Both the position numbers and the translations under genes were made by a program. Shown here in pieces: positions 19,520 through 29,146 of a stretch of DNA of 64,000 nucleotides. The notes beneath the pieces were generated by a model. It had not been told where the DNA came from. It was given only the letters and a program-made list of their open reading frames with translations, and searched no databases. The number at the start of each line of letters is the position of its first letter. Positions within the stretch are counted from its first letter, which is position 1. Location: contig NZ_JACESV010000007.1 of NCBI RefSeq assembly GCF_013911645.1, positions 1-64,000 on the forward strand. Direction: 5' to 3'. Origin of the DNA: Allomuricauda sp. (GTDB taxonomy: Bacteria > Bacteroidota > Bacteroidia > Flavobacteriales > Flavobacteriaceae).

Positions 19520-22500
19520 TTATTGGAATGTTAGATTGATGCCCGCAGAAATGAGTCTGGGAACTGCCGTTGTGCCAAAAATATGTCCTCTGTTCAGTGG
19601 GTTGCCCGTGTTGCCTCCATCAGGGTTCATTCCCCTGAACTTGGTCCAAGTGTGCAGGTTATTGGCAGAGACATATACGCGTAGGTTCTTTAGGTGCAAC
19701 TGTTCCAACACGTCGGAAGGTATGTTATACCCCAACTGTACGCTTCTCAATCTCAGGTAATCCGCATCAAGTACGTTGTAATTGGTGGGGTTTCTACTGG
19801 CAGACCTTGTAGCGGTGTTGCCATAAGCATCGGGAGGGGCTAAAAAACCATCCGGATTATGTACAGGGTCCCAATAATTGTTAAAATAGTGGTAGTTGGT
19901 ATTGGTAAACGCCTCCCCATACTCCAAATATCTGGAAGTCATCTCATCAAAGGCCATTCTTCCCACGGTTCCATTGAAGTTCAAGCTCATGTCAAACCCT
20001 TTATAGGCGAGGTTTATTCCAAAACCATAGGTTACTTCGGGGTTGTAGTCGCCCAAAAGCACCCTATCATTGGCATCAATAGTATCGTTTCCATCCGTGT
20101 CTTGGAATATGTAGTCACCCACTTCTGCAGATAGGGTAGTATTCTTTCTATTGTTATATTCAGCTACTTCTTCCTCGGATTTCAAAATCCCGATGATCTT
20201 ATAGCCATAAAGGTTCGCCAAGGACTCCCCTACCCGGGTAATGAACCTTTGATTTCCTCCTTCGAACAACTCGTCGGCACCTCCAAGGGAAAGAATCTCA
20301 TTATTGTTGGTTGCCAAATTGGCATCAAAGCCAAAGCTTAGATCCCCCAAGTTGAAATTAGATCCGCTGAGTTGGAATTCCCAGCCCTTGTTTCTCATTT
20401 CCCCAATGTTCTGAAGAGAATTGTTGAAACCAGTATGTTTGGGTACCGGCCTGTCCAACAAAAGATCGGTAATGTCTGCTACGTAGTAATCGACCCCTAG
20501 CCTGATTTTGTTGAAAAAACTCAAATCCACACCAAAGTTGTTGGAAGTATTAGTCTCCCAAGTAAGGGCATAGGATGGGGCACTGGACGGGGCGGCACCG
20601 GGATGGAGCGTACCATCATAGGGATAGTCCCTTCCTGTGCCAATGGAGGCATACTGTGCATAGTTGCCAATCTGATTATTCCCTGTTTGCCCCCAACTAT
20701 ATCTCAATTTTGCAAACGTGAGTATATCATTTTCCGGAAAAAAGGATTCATTGCTCAACACCCAACCTGCGGAGAACGAACCAAAGGTTCCATACCTATT
20801 GTCCCTTCCGAATCTGGAGGAACCATCGGTACGTATGGATCCCGATAGGAAATAGGTATCCTTGTAATCATACATAATCCTACCAAAATAGGAGAGCTGT
20901 GTCCATCGGCTTCGTGATGCCCCGGCCGTCTGCACAGTAGAGCCATCTATATTTTCAATGATATCGTTTGGAAAATCGAACCCGTCAACGGACAGTCCAG
21001 ATGAAGAGCTTTTCTGAAAACTTTGTCCTGCCAATGCATTGAACGAATGCTGGCCAATATCGAAGGTATAGTTGGCCGTGTTCTCTATGAGAACATCCCC
21101 CTGATCGCTTCTGCTTTCCGACCCCTGCTGAGGATTTCTTTCACTGATCAATTCACGGTATGCACCGGTGAGCATTGGCGCATACTGGTCGGTAAACTTG
21201 TAGTCTAACAGATAACCCAATGAGGTCTTTAGTTCCAGATTGTCTATAGGCTCATAGGAAAGATAGGCATTTCCGAAAGTCCTGAACTCTCTTCTATCAT
21301 ACTTGGACAATTCTGCCATGGCCACAGGGTTTTCTTGCAAGTTTGCATTATAGGGCCTGTTTGCACGAATTTGTGCCTCAATATTGTACCCGGTTGGGTG
21401 CGAATCGTCATAAGCAGAGAAAAATGGGTACATATATACCATGGCTCTGCCTGCTGGATCTATAGGGAACCTATATTGGTTACTTCCATTGGTAAGTCCT
21501 CTTTCAGAATAGTAACCGTTCATGTTTGCCCCGAACTTCAAACGTTCACTCAATTTGGTGTTGAACTTGATGTTAGTGGTATAACGTTTTTGGTCTGCAG
21601 TAATCACTATACCTTCCTCATCGGTGTACCCCAATGATACTGAATAGTTGGTGGCATCGTTCGAACCCGATACATTTATATGGTGGTTCTGTACTATCCC
21701 TGCCCTGTACACAGCATCTTCCCAGTTAAAATCCATTAGACCCTGTTCGTTATTCAGGTACGGAAGGGTATAATCCAATAAAAGTTCCCGCACGTTTGCT
21801 CCATTAGCAATACGCTGTGCCTCTGTGTCATTAACACTAACATTGCTATGGTTTTTCAGATATGCGTTGTTTCGTCCGTCCCTAAAGAAAATGGCCGCAT
21901 CATAAGCGTTCAAAAGGTCGTATGTCCCGGTACGTTCTTGTATCCCGGCCACGGAATTAATCTGAACTGTCGTTTTTTTGCTCCGTCCCTCTTTCGTTGT
22001 AATCATGATAAGCCCGTTGGCCGCCCGAGATCCATAAATGGCCGAAGAAGCCGCATCTTTTATCACATCAATGGATGCAATGTCATTGGGATTGATGACA
22101 TTGAGGGAGCTTCCTTCTGCCAACGGAAAACCATCGACCACCACGAGTGGGTTTGCGCTTCTGGTAATGGAGCCCGCACCCCGTATGGTTATAGTATTAC
22201 CATCCCCAGGGTTTCTTGCGTTGGTCAAAATGTCAACCCCAGGTAGTTTTCCTACTATGGCCTGGTCGAAGTTGGCGTTGGAATACTCCTGGATACTTTC
22301 TGCATCTATACTGACCACCGAGCCAGTGATTTTTTCCTTGGAGCTTGTCCCATAACCAATGACCACCACATCATCAAGAACATTGCTGGCCTCTTTCAAA
22401 ACAAAATCCAGGGTGAATACAGATGGGCCAACAGTTTTTTCCATTGTTTCAAAACCCATATAAGAAGCCACCAAAACAGGTGTGTCGGAACTGGTTTCAA

Positions 22501-22681
22501 TGGAATATTCCCCATTAAAGTCGGAAATAGCCCCATTGTTGGTTCCCTTCTCCACAACACTGGCCCCTGGAAGGGGGTACCCATCACTATCGATAACAGT
22601 ACCATTTATTTTCTTTTGGGCCCACGAAACCGTGGTAAGGCCAATTAGAAAAATTGTTACCAAAAATTTAAATTTCTTCAT
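19520..22681 (-). CDS. SusC/RagA family TonB-linked outer membrane protein
   Basis: Start likely MKKFKFLVTIF at 22681; GTVIDSDGYPLPGASVVEKGTNNG carboxypeptidase-like domain, plug, GAGSITRSANPLVVVDGFPL. Confidence 0.95.
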   Translation of the reverse strand: MKKFKFLVTIFLIGLTTVSWAQKKINGTVIDSDGYPLPGASVVEKGTNNGAISDFNGEYSIETSSDTPVLVASYMGFETMEKTVGPSVFTLDFVLKEASNVLDDVVVIGYGTSSKEKITGSVVSIDAESIQEYSNANFDQAIVGKLPGVDILTNARNPGDGNTITIRGAGSITRSANPLVVVDGFPLAEGSSLNVINPNDIASIDVIKDAASSAIYGSRAANGLIMITTKEGRSKKTTVQINSVAGIQERTGTYDLLNAYDAAIFFRDGRNNAYLKNHSNVSVNDTEAQRIANGANVRELLLDYTLPYLNNEQGLMDFNWEDAVYRAGIVQNHHINVSGSNDATNYSVSLGYTDEEGIVITADQKRYTTNIKFNTKLSERLKFGANMNGYYSERGLTNGSNQYRFPIDPAGRAMVYMYPFFSAYDDSHPTGYNIEAQIRANRPYNANLQENPVAMAELSKYDRREFRTFGNAYLSYEPIDNLELKTSLGYLLDYKFTDQYAPMLTGAYRELISERNPQQGSESRSDQGDVLIENTANYTFDIGQHSFNALAGQSFQKSSSSGLSVDGFDFPNDIIENIDGSTVQTAGASRSRWTQLSYFGRIMYDYKDTYFLSGSIRTDGSSRFGRDNRYGTFGSFSAGWVLSNESFFPENDILTFAKLRYSWGQTGNNQIGNYAQYASIGTGRDYPYDGTLHPGAAPSSAPSYALTWETNTSNNFGVDLSFFNKIRLGVDYYVADITDLLLDRPVPKHTGFNNSLQNIGEMRNKGWEFQLSGSNFNLGDLSFGFDANLATNNNEILSLGGADELFEGGNQRFITRVGESLANLYGYKIIGILKSEEEVAEYNNRKNTTLSAEVGDYIFQDTDGNDTIDANDRVLLGDYNPEVTYGFGINLAYKGFDMSLNFNGTVGRMAFDEMTSRYLEYGEAFTNTNYHYFNNYWDPVHNPDGFLAPPDAYGNTATRSASRNPTNYNVLDADYLRLRSVQLGYNIPSDVLEQLHLKNLRVYVSANNLHTWTKFRGMNPDGGNTGNPLNRGHIFGTTAVPRLISAGINLTFQ

Positions 22682-22763
22682 ATTAGGTTGATTATAATTG
22701 TTAATTCGGCAACCAAATAACAATAAAAAAACGATTTCGTTAATACGCCTACATCAAAACTTT

Positions 22764-22779
22764 ATGCAAAGGTTTGCAT
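22764..22779. promoter_or_regulatory. Putative LacI-type operator upstream of susC
   Basis: ATGCAAAGGTTTGCAT, identical to the repeat at 12394. Confidence 0.75.
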
Positions 22780-22926
22780 TGGTTAACCTTTAATTTGCAA
22801 GCATTTAACCGCTTGTTTATCCCCTATTTGAAAACATTTTATAAAGGGTGACAACAGTCTCTGCAAGGAGTGTGAAGGTACCCCCTTCCAACTCTTTGAT
22901 CCTTAGGGGTTGCAACACCTTTTTTT

Positions 22927-22942
22927 GTGCAAACCTTTGCAC
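22927..22942. promoter_or_regulatory. Putative LacI-type operator upstream of PLC/GDPD–alkaline phosphatase fusion
   Basis: GTGCAAACCTTTGCAC; reverse complement GTGCAAAGGTTTGCAC, same core as the other two. Confidence 0.75.
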
Positions 22943-23031
22943 AATATTTTTTTAAAGAATGTATTATTTGTCGTTGTTTTGAATTGTCCAATTTTCCCAA
23001 CTGGGTCTGTGGATGAATCTATCCTTTATAA

Positions 23032-24858
23032 ATGATTTCTATGCACCTTACATTGCACAAGTACAAGATTTCCTTGCTCCATTTGGTCGTTCTCATTGGT
23101 GTTTTCCAATTCCAGTCCAACGTCCATGGCCAGAGCATCCATTCACACAATGATTATGAACAGGCTGTTCCTTTTTGGGATGCTTTTTCTGGTGGTCTCC
23201 AATCTTTTGAAGTGGATGTGTTTCTAAAAAACGGAGTATTATACGCCACTCATGAGGAATCCGAAATAATCGAGGACAGGAACATTGAAAATCTTTATCT
23301 CCAACCTATACAAAAGGCCTTGGCTCTGAAACTTGGGAATCAAAAAGCCATCCAAGTGCTCATCGATATCAAATCCGAAGCGGAACCGACTCTGCAAGAA
23401 TTGATCAATGTGTTGGAAAAATACCCGGATATCATAGGGAACAACAATATCACCTTGGTCATTTCGGGAAATCGTCCGCCCGTCGAAACCTACCCAAACT
23501 ATCCACCATACATCAAGTTTGATTATCAAAGCTTGGAAAACTTCAACAACGAGAAACTTTGGGACAAAGTGGCTTTGATCAGTCTCAACTTCAAGAAGAT
23601 TTCTCCTTGGAACGGGTTGGGAAGACTAACCTCAGATGACCTTGACAAAGTAAAGACCATCATCGATAAGGCACACAGCTATGGAAAACCTTTTAGGTTT
23701 TGGGCCACTCCCGATACCAAAACGGCTTGGCGGGCACTTGCTGATCTTGGAGTGGATTTCATCAACACGGATATGCCCTTCGTTTGCATCGATTTTGTCA
23801 ATTCTTTGGAAAAAAGGAGATACGGAAACAAGATTTTCTCTGAAGTTTATACTCCCCGATATACCGTAGATCAAAAGGAAAAACCGGTGAAAAACATCAT
23901 ATTGTTCATCGGCGATGGAAATGGGTTGAGCCATATCTCTTCAGCAGCCTTGGCCAATGGGGGGGCATTGACCCTGACACAATTGAAGAGCATCGGTTTT
24001 CTGAAAACTGCCTCAGCGGATGATTTCACCACCGACTCGGCTGCTGCGGGCACTGCTTTGGCAACCGGAAGCAAGACATACAATCGTTCCATTGGGCTCG
24101 ATACCTTGAGGGAGCCTCTGGTAAATATTCCCGAAAAACTAGCCACATCTGGCTTTATTTCTGGTTGTGTAACCACAGACAAGTTGACCGGGGCCACACC
24201 AGCTTCCTTTTATGCGCATCAGGAAGACCGGTCACAAGTAACCTCCATTGCAGCAGATTTGTTCAATAGTGAGCTTTCTCTATTTGTAGGGGGAGGAAAA
24301 ACTGATTTTGAAAACAAGGAAAACCTAGTTGGCTTCACTCTAGTGGATCATATAGATGATATTGGTGATTCTGACCATGAGAAGGTCGGTCATTTTTTTT
24401 CCAATGGCGATGTGCCAAGTGTTCTGGAAGGAAGGGGAGATGCATTGGCCAGGGCGACCAAAGGAAGCATCGATTTCCTAAAGGCAAAGAACAAACCTTT
24501 TTTCCTGATGGTGGAGGGTGCAAAAATAGACAAGTATGCGCATAAAAAAAGCGTGGCGGGCATTGTAAGTGAGGGGATAGATTTTGACAGGGCCATAACG
24601 GAGGCCATAAAATTTGCCGATGTTTCGAAAAATACACTAGTCATTATTACCGCCGACCATGAAACCTCTGGTTTTGCCATTCCACAGGGCAATCTCAAAA
24701 GCAGGACCATTGAAGGGGATTTCACCACTTTTGACCACACTGCGGCCATGGTGCCCATTTTTGCCTATGGTCCACACTCCCATGAGTTTCAGGGTGTGTA
24801 TGAAAACAATGAAGTTTTCGATAAAATAATGAACATCTTGAGCATATACCTTGAATGA
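23032..24858 (+). CDS. Secreted fusion: PLC-like/GDPD-superfamily phosphodiesterase + alkaline phosphatase
   Basis: N-terminal HSHNDYEQAVPFWDAFSGGLQSFEVDVFLKNGVLYATHE (H...ExD...H) and C-terminal NIILFIGDGNGLSH...DSAAAGTALATG...IITADHETSGF. Confidence 0.88.
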   Translation: MISMHLTLHKYKISLLHLVVLIGVFQFQSNVHGQSIHSHNDYEQAVPFWDAFSGGLQSFEVDVFLKNGVLYATHEESEIIEDRNIENLYLQPIQKALALKLGNQKAIQVLIDIKSEAEPTLQELINVLEKYPDIIGNNNITLVISGNRPPVETYPNYPPYIKFDYQSLENFNNEKLWDKVALISLNFKKISPWNGLGRLTSDDLDKVKTIIDKAHSYGKPFRFWATPDTKTAWRALADLGVDFINTDMPFVCIDFVNSLEKRRYGNKIFSEVYTPRYTVDQKEKPVKNIILFIGDGNGLSHISSAALANGGALTLTQLKSIGFLKTASADDFTTDSAAAGTALATGSKTYNRSIGLDTLREPLVNIPEKLATSGFISGCVTTDKLTGATPASFYAHQEDRSQVTSIAADLFNSELSLFVGGGKTDFENKENLVGFTLVDHIDDIGDSDHEKVGHFFSNGDVPSVLEGRGDALARATKGSIDFLKAKNKPFFLMVEGAKIDKYAHKKSVAGIVSEGIDFDRAITEAIKFADVSKNTLVIITADHETSGFAIPQGNLKSRTIEGDFTTFDHTAAMVPIFAYGPHSHEFQGVYENNEVFDKIMNILSIYLE

Positions 24859-25168
24859 ATTTTTAACGATTAGTTTAGTTAGCTTTTAGATGCTGATGTT
24901 GAGAGAGCTTGGGAACAAAACCGTTCCCAAGTTTTCCCAATTATAACCTGTCACCACTAGCTAATAGATCAGATTAGACTCGTCACTTTTCCATGGCCTT
25001 TACTACTCCCTTCAACTACCCTCCACTTTGGTATTCGCTATCTAGGAGTAAAACATTCTGCTTTATTCAACAAATCTTGACTCATAAAGTTGTAAATGAC
25101 AACACACCATCGGGCATGGTCTCCGTAAGCTCCCTTTTCTTTCTAAATTTTGAGCGTAATTTTATTTT

Positions 25169-25301
25169 ATGAAAATTCTATTGATTGAGGACGAACTATA
25201 GGTACAAGGCACATGTCATATTCTATTTTGTGAAAAATGAGAAAATATTCATTGTAAGAGTTTTGGGCGGTCGGATGGATTTTCCAAAACACCTTAAGTA
25301 A
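25169..25301 (+). pseudogene. Chimeric remnant: response-regulator-like N-terminus followed by ParE-like toxin C-terminus
   Basis: MKILLIEDEL stop, then open frame YKAHVIFYFVKNEKIFIVRVLGGRMDFPKHLK stop, near-match to the end of ParE at 26712. Confidence 0.55.
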
Positions 25302-25326
25302 AGTTCAAATAAACGATTCCCAATTT

Positions 25327-26388
25327 ATGAAATCAAATACGCTAGCCTTATTTTTAGTGTTTTCCATAGTAATACTTGGATGTACCACCAAACCAGAAAA
25401 AGGTTTTTTGATCAATGGCAGAATAAGTGGATTGGACAATAGATATATTTATTTAGTATACGGAAACAAAATCGATAGCTCAAAAGTTCTGAATGGTTCA
25501 TTTTATTTTGAGGGGAAAGTTTCCTATCCTAAAAAATCTGCATTATATCCAGACTTACCATCCTCCAAGGAACAAATGACAATTGGAGTCTTAATGCTGG
25601 AAAACAGTGAGATAGATATTGTGGCAAGATATTCCGAAGGAATGACAAGTTCAGGACCAATCAAGTTTTTGGATATTGACAGTATCAATGGATCCAAAAG
25701 CCAAGTTCTTAAAGACCATTTTGAGGGAAAAATGCACCGTACCGTTTTTGAAGAACCAAATGACAGTATTAAGACTGAAACATTGTATGATAATTTGTTT
25801 GAGTTTTTATCTGCAAATCCAGAATTAGAATTGAGTGGGGAATATTTGGCAGATTACAGCACTCCTGGATATAATCTGACTAGCGACCAAATAAACAATC
25901 TTTTTGTTCTTTTGGATACCAGTTACCAAGACGAGCAAAGTTTGGAAAAAATAAGTAAAAACATAAGCCAAAGGAAGCTATTGGAAATTGGCAACACTCC
26001 ACCTAACATTGTTTTGCCTGACATGGAAGGCAACCTGTTGGATAGAAAAACACTAAAGGGAAAGATTGTTCTATTGGATTTTTGGGCTTCATGGTGCGCT
26101 CCATGCAGACAAGCAAATCCAGAACTTTTGAAAATTTATGAGAAATCAAAAGATAAGGGGTTTGAAATTTTGGGAATTTCAATAGATGAAAACTCCCAAA
26201 AATGGAAAGAAGCGATAATAGAGGATGGTATTAGCTGGTTGCAGGTTTTGGATTCTTTAGGAGAAACTAAAAGAACATATAATTTAAATTCCATTCCATT
26301 CAATATACTATTAGACCGTGAAGGACAAATTATGACAGTTGATGTAAACCATGTCGAATTAACTAGAATCTTAGAAACCGAGCTATGA
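25327..26388 (+). CDS. Thioredoxin-like lipoprotein (DUF4369-like N-terminus + TlpA/AhpC-TSA domain)
   Basis: VILGCTTKPEKGFLINGRISGLDNRYIYL; LLDFWASWCAPCRQANPELLKIYE. Confidence 0.88.
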   Translation: MKSNTLALFLVFSIVILGCTTKPEKGFLINGRISGLDNRYIYLVYGNKIDSSKVLNGSFYFEGKVSYPKKSALYPDLPSSKEQMTIGVLMLENSEIDIVARYSEGMTSSGPIKFLDIDSINGSKSQVLKDHFEGKMHRTVFEEPNDSIKTETLYDNLFEFLSANPELELSGEYLADYSTPGYNLTSDQINNLFVLLDTSYQDEQSLEKISKNISQRKLLEIGNTPPNIVLPDMEGNLLDRKTLKGKIVLLDFWASWCAPCRQANPELLKIYEKSKDKGFEILGISIDENSQKWKEAIIEDGISWLQVLDSLGETKRTYNLNSIPFNILLDREGQIMTVDVNHVELTRILETEL

Positions 26389-26506
26389 TAAACAATAGCT
26401 GACCAACCTATTAGCGAAGAGTAAATTCCACTATAAATTTTAAAAAGAGCCGTACACACCACTGGTGGTGCGAAAAAGTGTTATATTGCATCACAAACAT
26501 AGGTTT

Positions 26507-26749
26507 ATGGAAACAGTTAGAAAGTCAATCACTTTTACAAATCAACAAGATAGTTGGATAAAGCTTAGGGTTCAATCAGGTGACTTTACCAATGATAGTG
26601 AGTATATAAGGGATTTGGTAAGAAAGGACCAAGAAGAGAACATGAAACTCGCGGAGCTTAAGGCCGCAATTGATGATGGATTGCAAAGTGGCAGAAGTAA
26701 TCTCAAAATAAGTGACATTATCGCAAAAGTTGATAATGGGGAATTATAA
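26507..26749 (+). CDS. Type II antitoxin, ParD/CopG-like
   Basis: METVRKSITFTNQQDSWIKLRVQSGDFTNDSEYIRDLVRKDQEE ribbon-helix-helix; overlaps downstream ParE. Confidence 0.85.
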   Translation: METVRKSITFTNQQDSWIKLRVQSGDFTNDSEYIRDLVRKDQEENMKLAELKAAIDDGLQSGRSNLKISDIIAKVDNGEL

Positions 26750-27029
26750 TTTATCCACCAGGGCCCAATACGACTTAGTTGGCATTTATAAATATGGTAT
26801 AAAGTTTTTTGGCCCTCAACAGGCCTCTAAGTATTTATTGGATTTGGAAAGTTTTTTAGAGGAACTGTCCGAACGCCCAGAATTGGCCAAAGACGCATCG
26901 GCCATTTCCGGTCCTTTAAAATACTACAGCTATAAAGCTCATGTTATTTTCTACCAATTTGATAGTGTTGACGAAATTTTTATTGTCAGGGTGTTGGGCA
27001 AACGCATGAATTTTGTTGAGCATCTTTAA
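26712..27029 (+). CDS. Type II toxin, RelE/ParE family
   Basis: NLSTRAQYDLVGIYKYGIKFFGPQQASKYLLDLE...IFIVRVLGKRMNFVEHL; start probably at the internal Met before GNYNLSTRAQ. Confidence 0.88.
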   Translation: MTLSQKLIMGNYNLSTRAQYDLVGIYKYGIKFFGPQQASKYLLDLESFLEELSERPELAKDASAISGPLKYYSYKAHVIFYQFDSVDEIFIVRVLGKRMNFVEHL

Positions 27030-27128
27030 AGTTTATAAAAACGATTGAAAAGTGGCTAAAAAAAGGGCTGAACATATTATTCACTGAACCCAGTCAGGTC
27101 ACTTTTTAGCAAACCATAAGAAATTAAA

Positions 27129-27163
27129 CCCTGTAATTTAAATTACGGGGTTTTGTGTTTTTT
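27129..27163. terminator. Intrinsic terminator downstream of parDE
   Basis: CCCTGTAATTTAAATTACGGGG stem followed by ttttgtgttttttt. Confidence 0.55.
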
Positions 27164-27504
27164 AGACCTATCTTAATTTGATATAATATGGTTTAAAAGG
27201 GTTCACAATACGATCTAAGATGGTATGGATTATGGTTTTCCCTACAAAAAATGATGAAACCTTAGTGACAATCAATAAAATGTATTTGCTTATTACTGTT
27301 TCACGCTATATTTTAACGAGCTGGTAAAAAAGAATGGTATTGGATTATTGTCTTTTCAATTAAAAAATGTGTTGGCCATATTTGCCATTTCCACTTATTA
27401 AACCAAAAAGTATGCAGATATAATTTAGTCCAAGTTGGTACCAGATAACCGACCACGAGATGAATTGATAAAAGAGCCCCTGTTTTCTCACAAAGGAAGA
27501 TGGA

Positions 27505-28587
27505 ATGATAAAAACCACAACAAAAACAATGAACCCCCAATTAGAACCTTTTTTTGACCAATCCATGGATTGTCTCTGTATTGCAGACTATAATGGGTAT
27601 TTTGTGAGAGTGAACCCTGCTTTTATAAAGCTATTGGGGTATACCGAAGAAGAGCTGGGCTCAAAATTAATTTCCGAATTCATCTATCACGAAGATAGGG
27701 AACGAACGGCCGCTCACAGGGAAGAACTAAAAAACAATGTTCCACTGGTGAATTTCGAAAACAGGTATGTGTGCAAATCAGGAGCTATTGTCTGGCTACA
27801 TTGGACATCCATACCGTTGGAAAATGAGCGATTGATCTACGCCATAGCCAAGGATATTACGCATACCAAAAAACTGGAAAAGGAGCGCATATTGCATTTA
27901 AGTCAACTGTCCAAGGTAAATGAAAAGCTTAAACAACAGAACTATAGCACCTCACACGACCTTAGATCGCCTCTTAACAATATGCTGTCCCTGGTCAATT
28001 TATTGGATTTGACCAAAATTGATGATGTGGATACCAAAGAAATACTCAGTCTAATAAAACTATCCGCCGAAGGATTGAAGAATACCATGAACGCATATAT
28101 TGATTCCTATTCCGAAGAGGACGTTCGGAATATGGTGTTGGAAGATGTCGATTTTAAAAATGTTTTTGATAAGGTCCAGAACTCTATAAGCTCACTTATA
28201 CAAAGGGCAGGTGCCAAATTCCACATAGATTTTAGTGCCATGCCTAGTGTCCATTTCAAGGATATTTACATGGAAAGTATTTTTTTGAATTTAATCACCA
28301 ATTCCATTAAATATGCCAGACCCAGTGTTCCTCCCATCATCTCAATAAGCACAGCACAAGAAAATGGGAAAAAGAAACTAACCTATACGGACAATGGTCT
28401 TGGCTTTGATATGGAGAAAGTAGGCACCCTTATTTTTAAGTTGAACGAGAAATTTCATGGTAACGAAGACAGTAAAGGTGTTGGCTTATATTTAGTCCAC
28501 GAACAAGTTACCAGCCTTGGAGGAAGTATTTCGGTGGACAGCAAGGTTAACCAAGGGACCACCTTTACGATTCTATTCAAAGCGTGA
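27505..28587 (+). CDS. PAS-domain sensor histidine kinase
   Basis: PAS (FFDQSMDCLCIADYNGYFVRVNPAF), H-box STSHDLRSPLNN, N-box NLITNSIKYA, G-boxes DNGLGFD and KGVGLYLV. Confidence 0.93.
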   Translation: MIKTTTKTMNPQLEPFFDQSMDCLCIADYNGYFVRVNPAFIKLLGYTEEELGSKLISEFIYHEDRERTAAHREELKNNVPLVNFENRYVCKSGAIVWLHWTSIPLENERLIYAIAKDITHTKKLEKERILHLSQLSKVNEKLKQQNYSTSHDLRSPLNNMLSLVNLLDLTKIDDVDTKEILSLIKLSAEGLKNTMNAYIDSYSEEDVRNMVLEDVDFKNVFDKVQNSISSLIQRAGAKFHIDFSAMPSVHFKDIYMESIFLNLITNSIKYARPSVPPIISISTAQENGKKKLTYTDNGLGFDMEKVGTLIFKLNEKFHGNEDSKGVGLYLVHEQVTSLGGSISVDSKVNQGTTFTILFKA

Positions 28588-28740
28588 GCCCCCTCGCTTG
28601 CAAATTGATCGTACCATCTACTTTGTTTTCCAAACCAATTACGATAATATTCGGGACATTTTTTCCAAAAAACAATTGAGAAATGTCATTTTAAACCTAT
28701 TTGATTAATCTTAACTTTAGTTGAGTTTAAAAGGATAATC

Positions 28741-29145
28741 ATGCTAAATTCTGAGAAAATAGGAAACGAATTCTACCAAAACCTTGGCAAATTGTTTTAT
28801 GCAGTAGCCATGGCAGATAACAATGTAAGGCCCATCGAAATAAAAAGGTTGCGGAAATATGTTCGGCAACATTGGCTGGATATGGATGAAATTGAAGATG
28901 AGTTTCATACCGATGCCGCCTATCAAATAGAAATTGTTTTCGATTGGTTAAATGGAGAGGAGAAAGATGGTGGAGAATATTTCAAGGAATTCAAGGAGTT
29001 TTATAAAGAACATCCCGAAAAATTCACCGAACCTATCAAAAAATTGGTTGTTGAAACCGCCGAATCCATAGCCAAATCTTTTGCTGGAAAGAACAGATCG
29101 GAGATGTTGGCTATCTTTAAGCTCAAACAGCTCTTTAACCATTAA
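28741..29145 (+). CDS. TerB-like / conserved hypothetical protein
   Basis: All-alpha 134 aa; LGKLFYAVAMADNNVRPIEIKRL resembles TerB-like proteins. Confidence 0.6.
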   Translation: MLNSEKIGNEFYQNLGKLFYAVAMADNNVRPIEIKRLRKYVRQHWLDMDEIEDEFHTDAAYQIEIVFDWLNGEEKDGGEYFKEFKEFYKEHPEKFTEPIKKLVVETAESIAKSFAGKNRSEMLAIFKLKQLFNH

Positions 29146-29146
29146 C

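Noticed and set aside
21335-21375. Partial operator-like text tgcaagtttgcat...gtttgcac inside susC
   Set aside because: Does not match the TGCAAAGGTTTGCA core and lies in coding sequence
22682-22723. N-terminal extension of the susC ORF (MLFGCRINNYNQPN)
   Set aside because: MKKFKFLVTIFLIGL at 22681 is a normal signal peptide start; the extension precedes it without signal features
22908-22927. GGGGTTGCAACACCTTTTTTT as terminator
   Set aside because: The palindrome leaves no room for a stable loop; not a convincing terminator
29081-29146. N-terminal extension of the deoC ORF
   Set aside because: Overlaps the upstream TerB-like gene; MSLEKYIDHTNL at 29147 is the standard DeoC start
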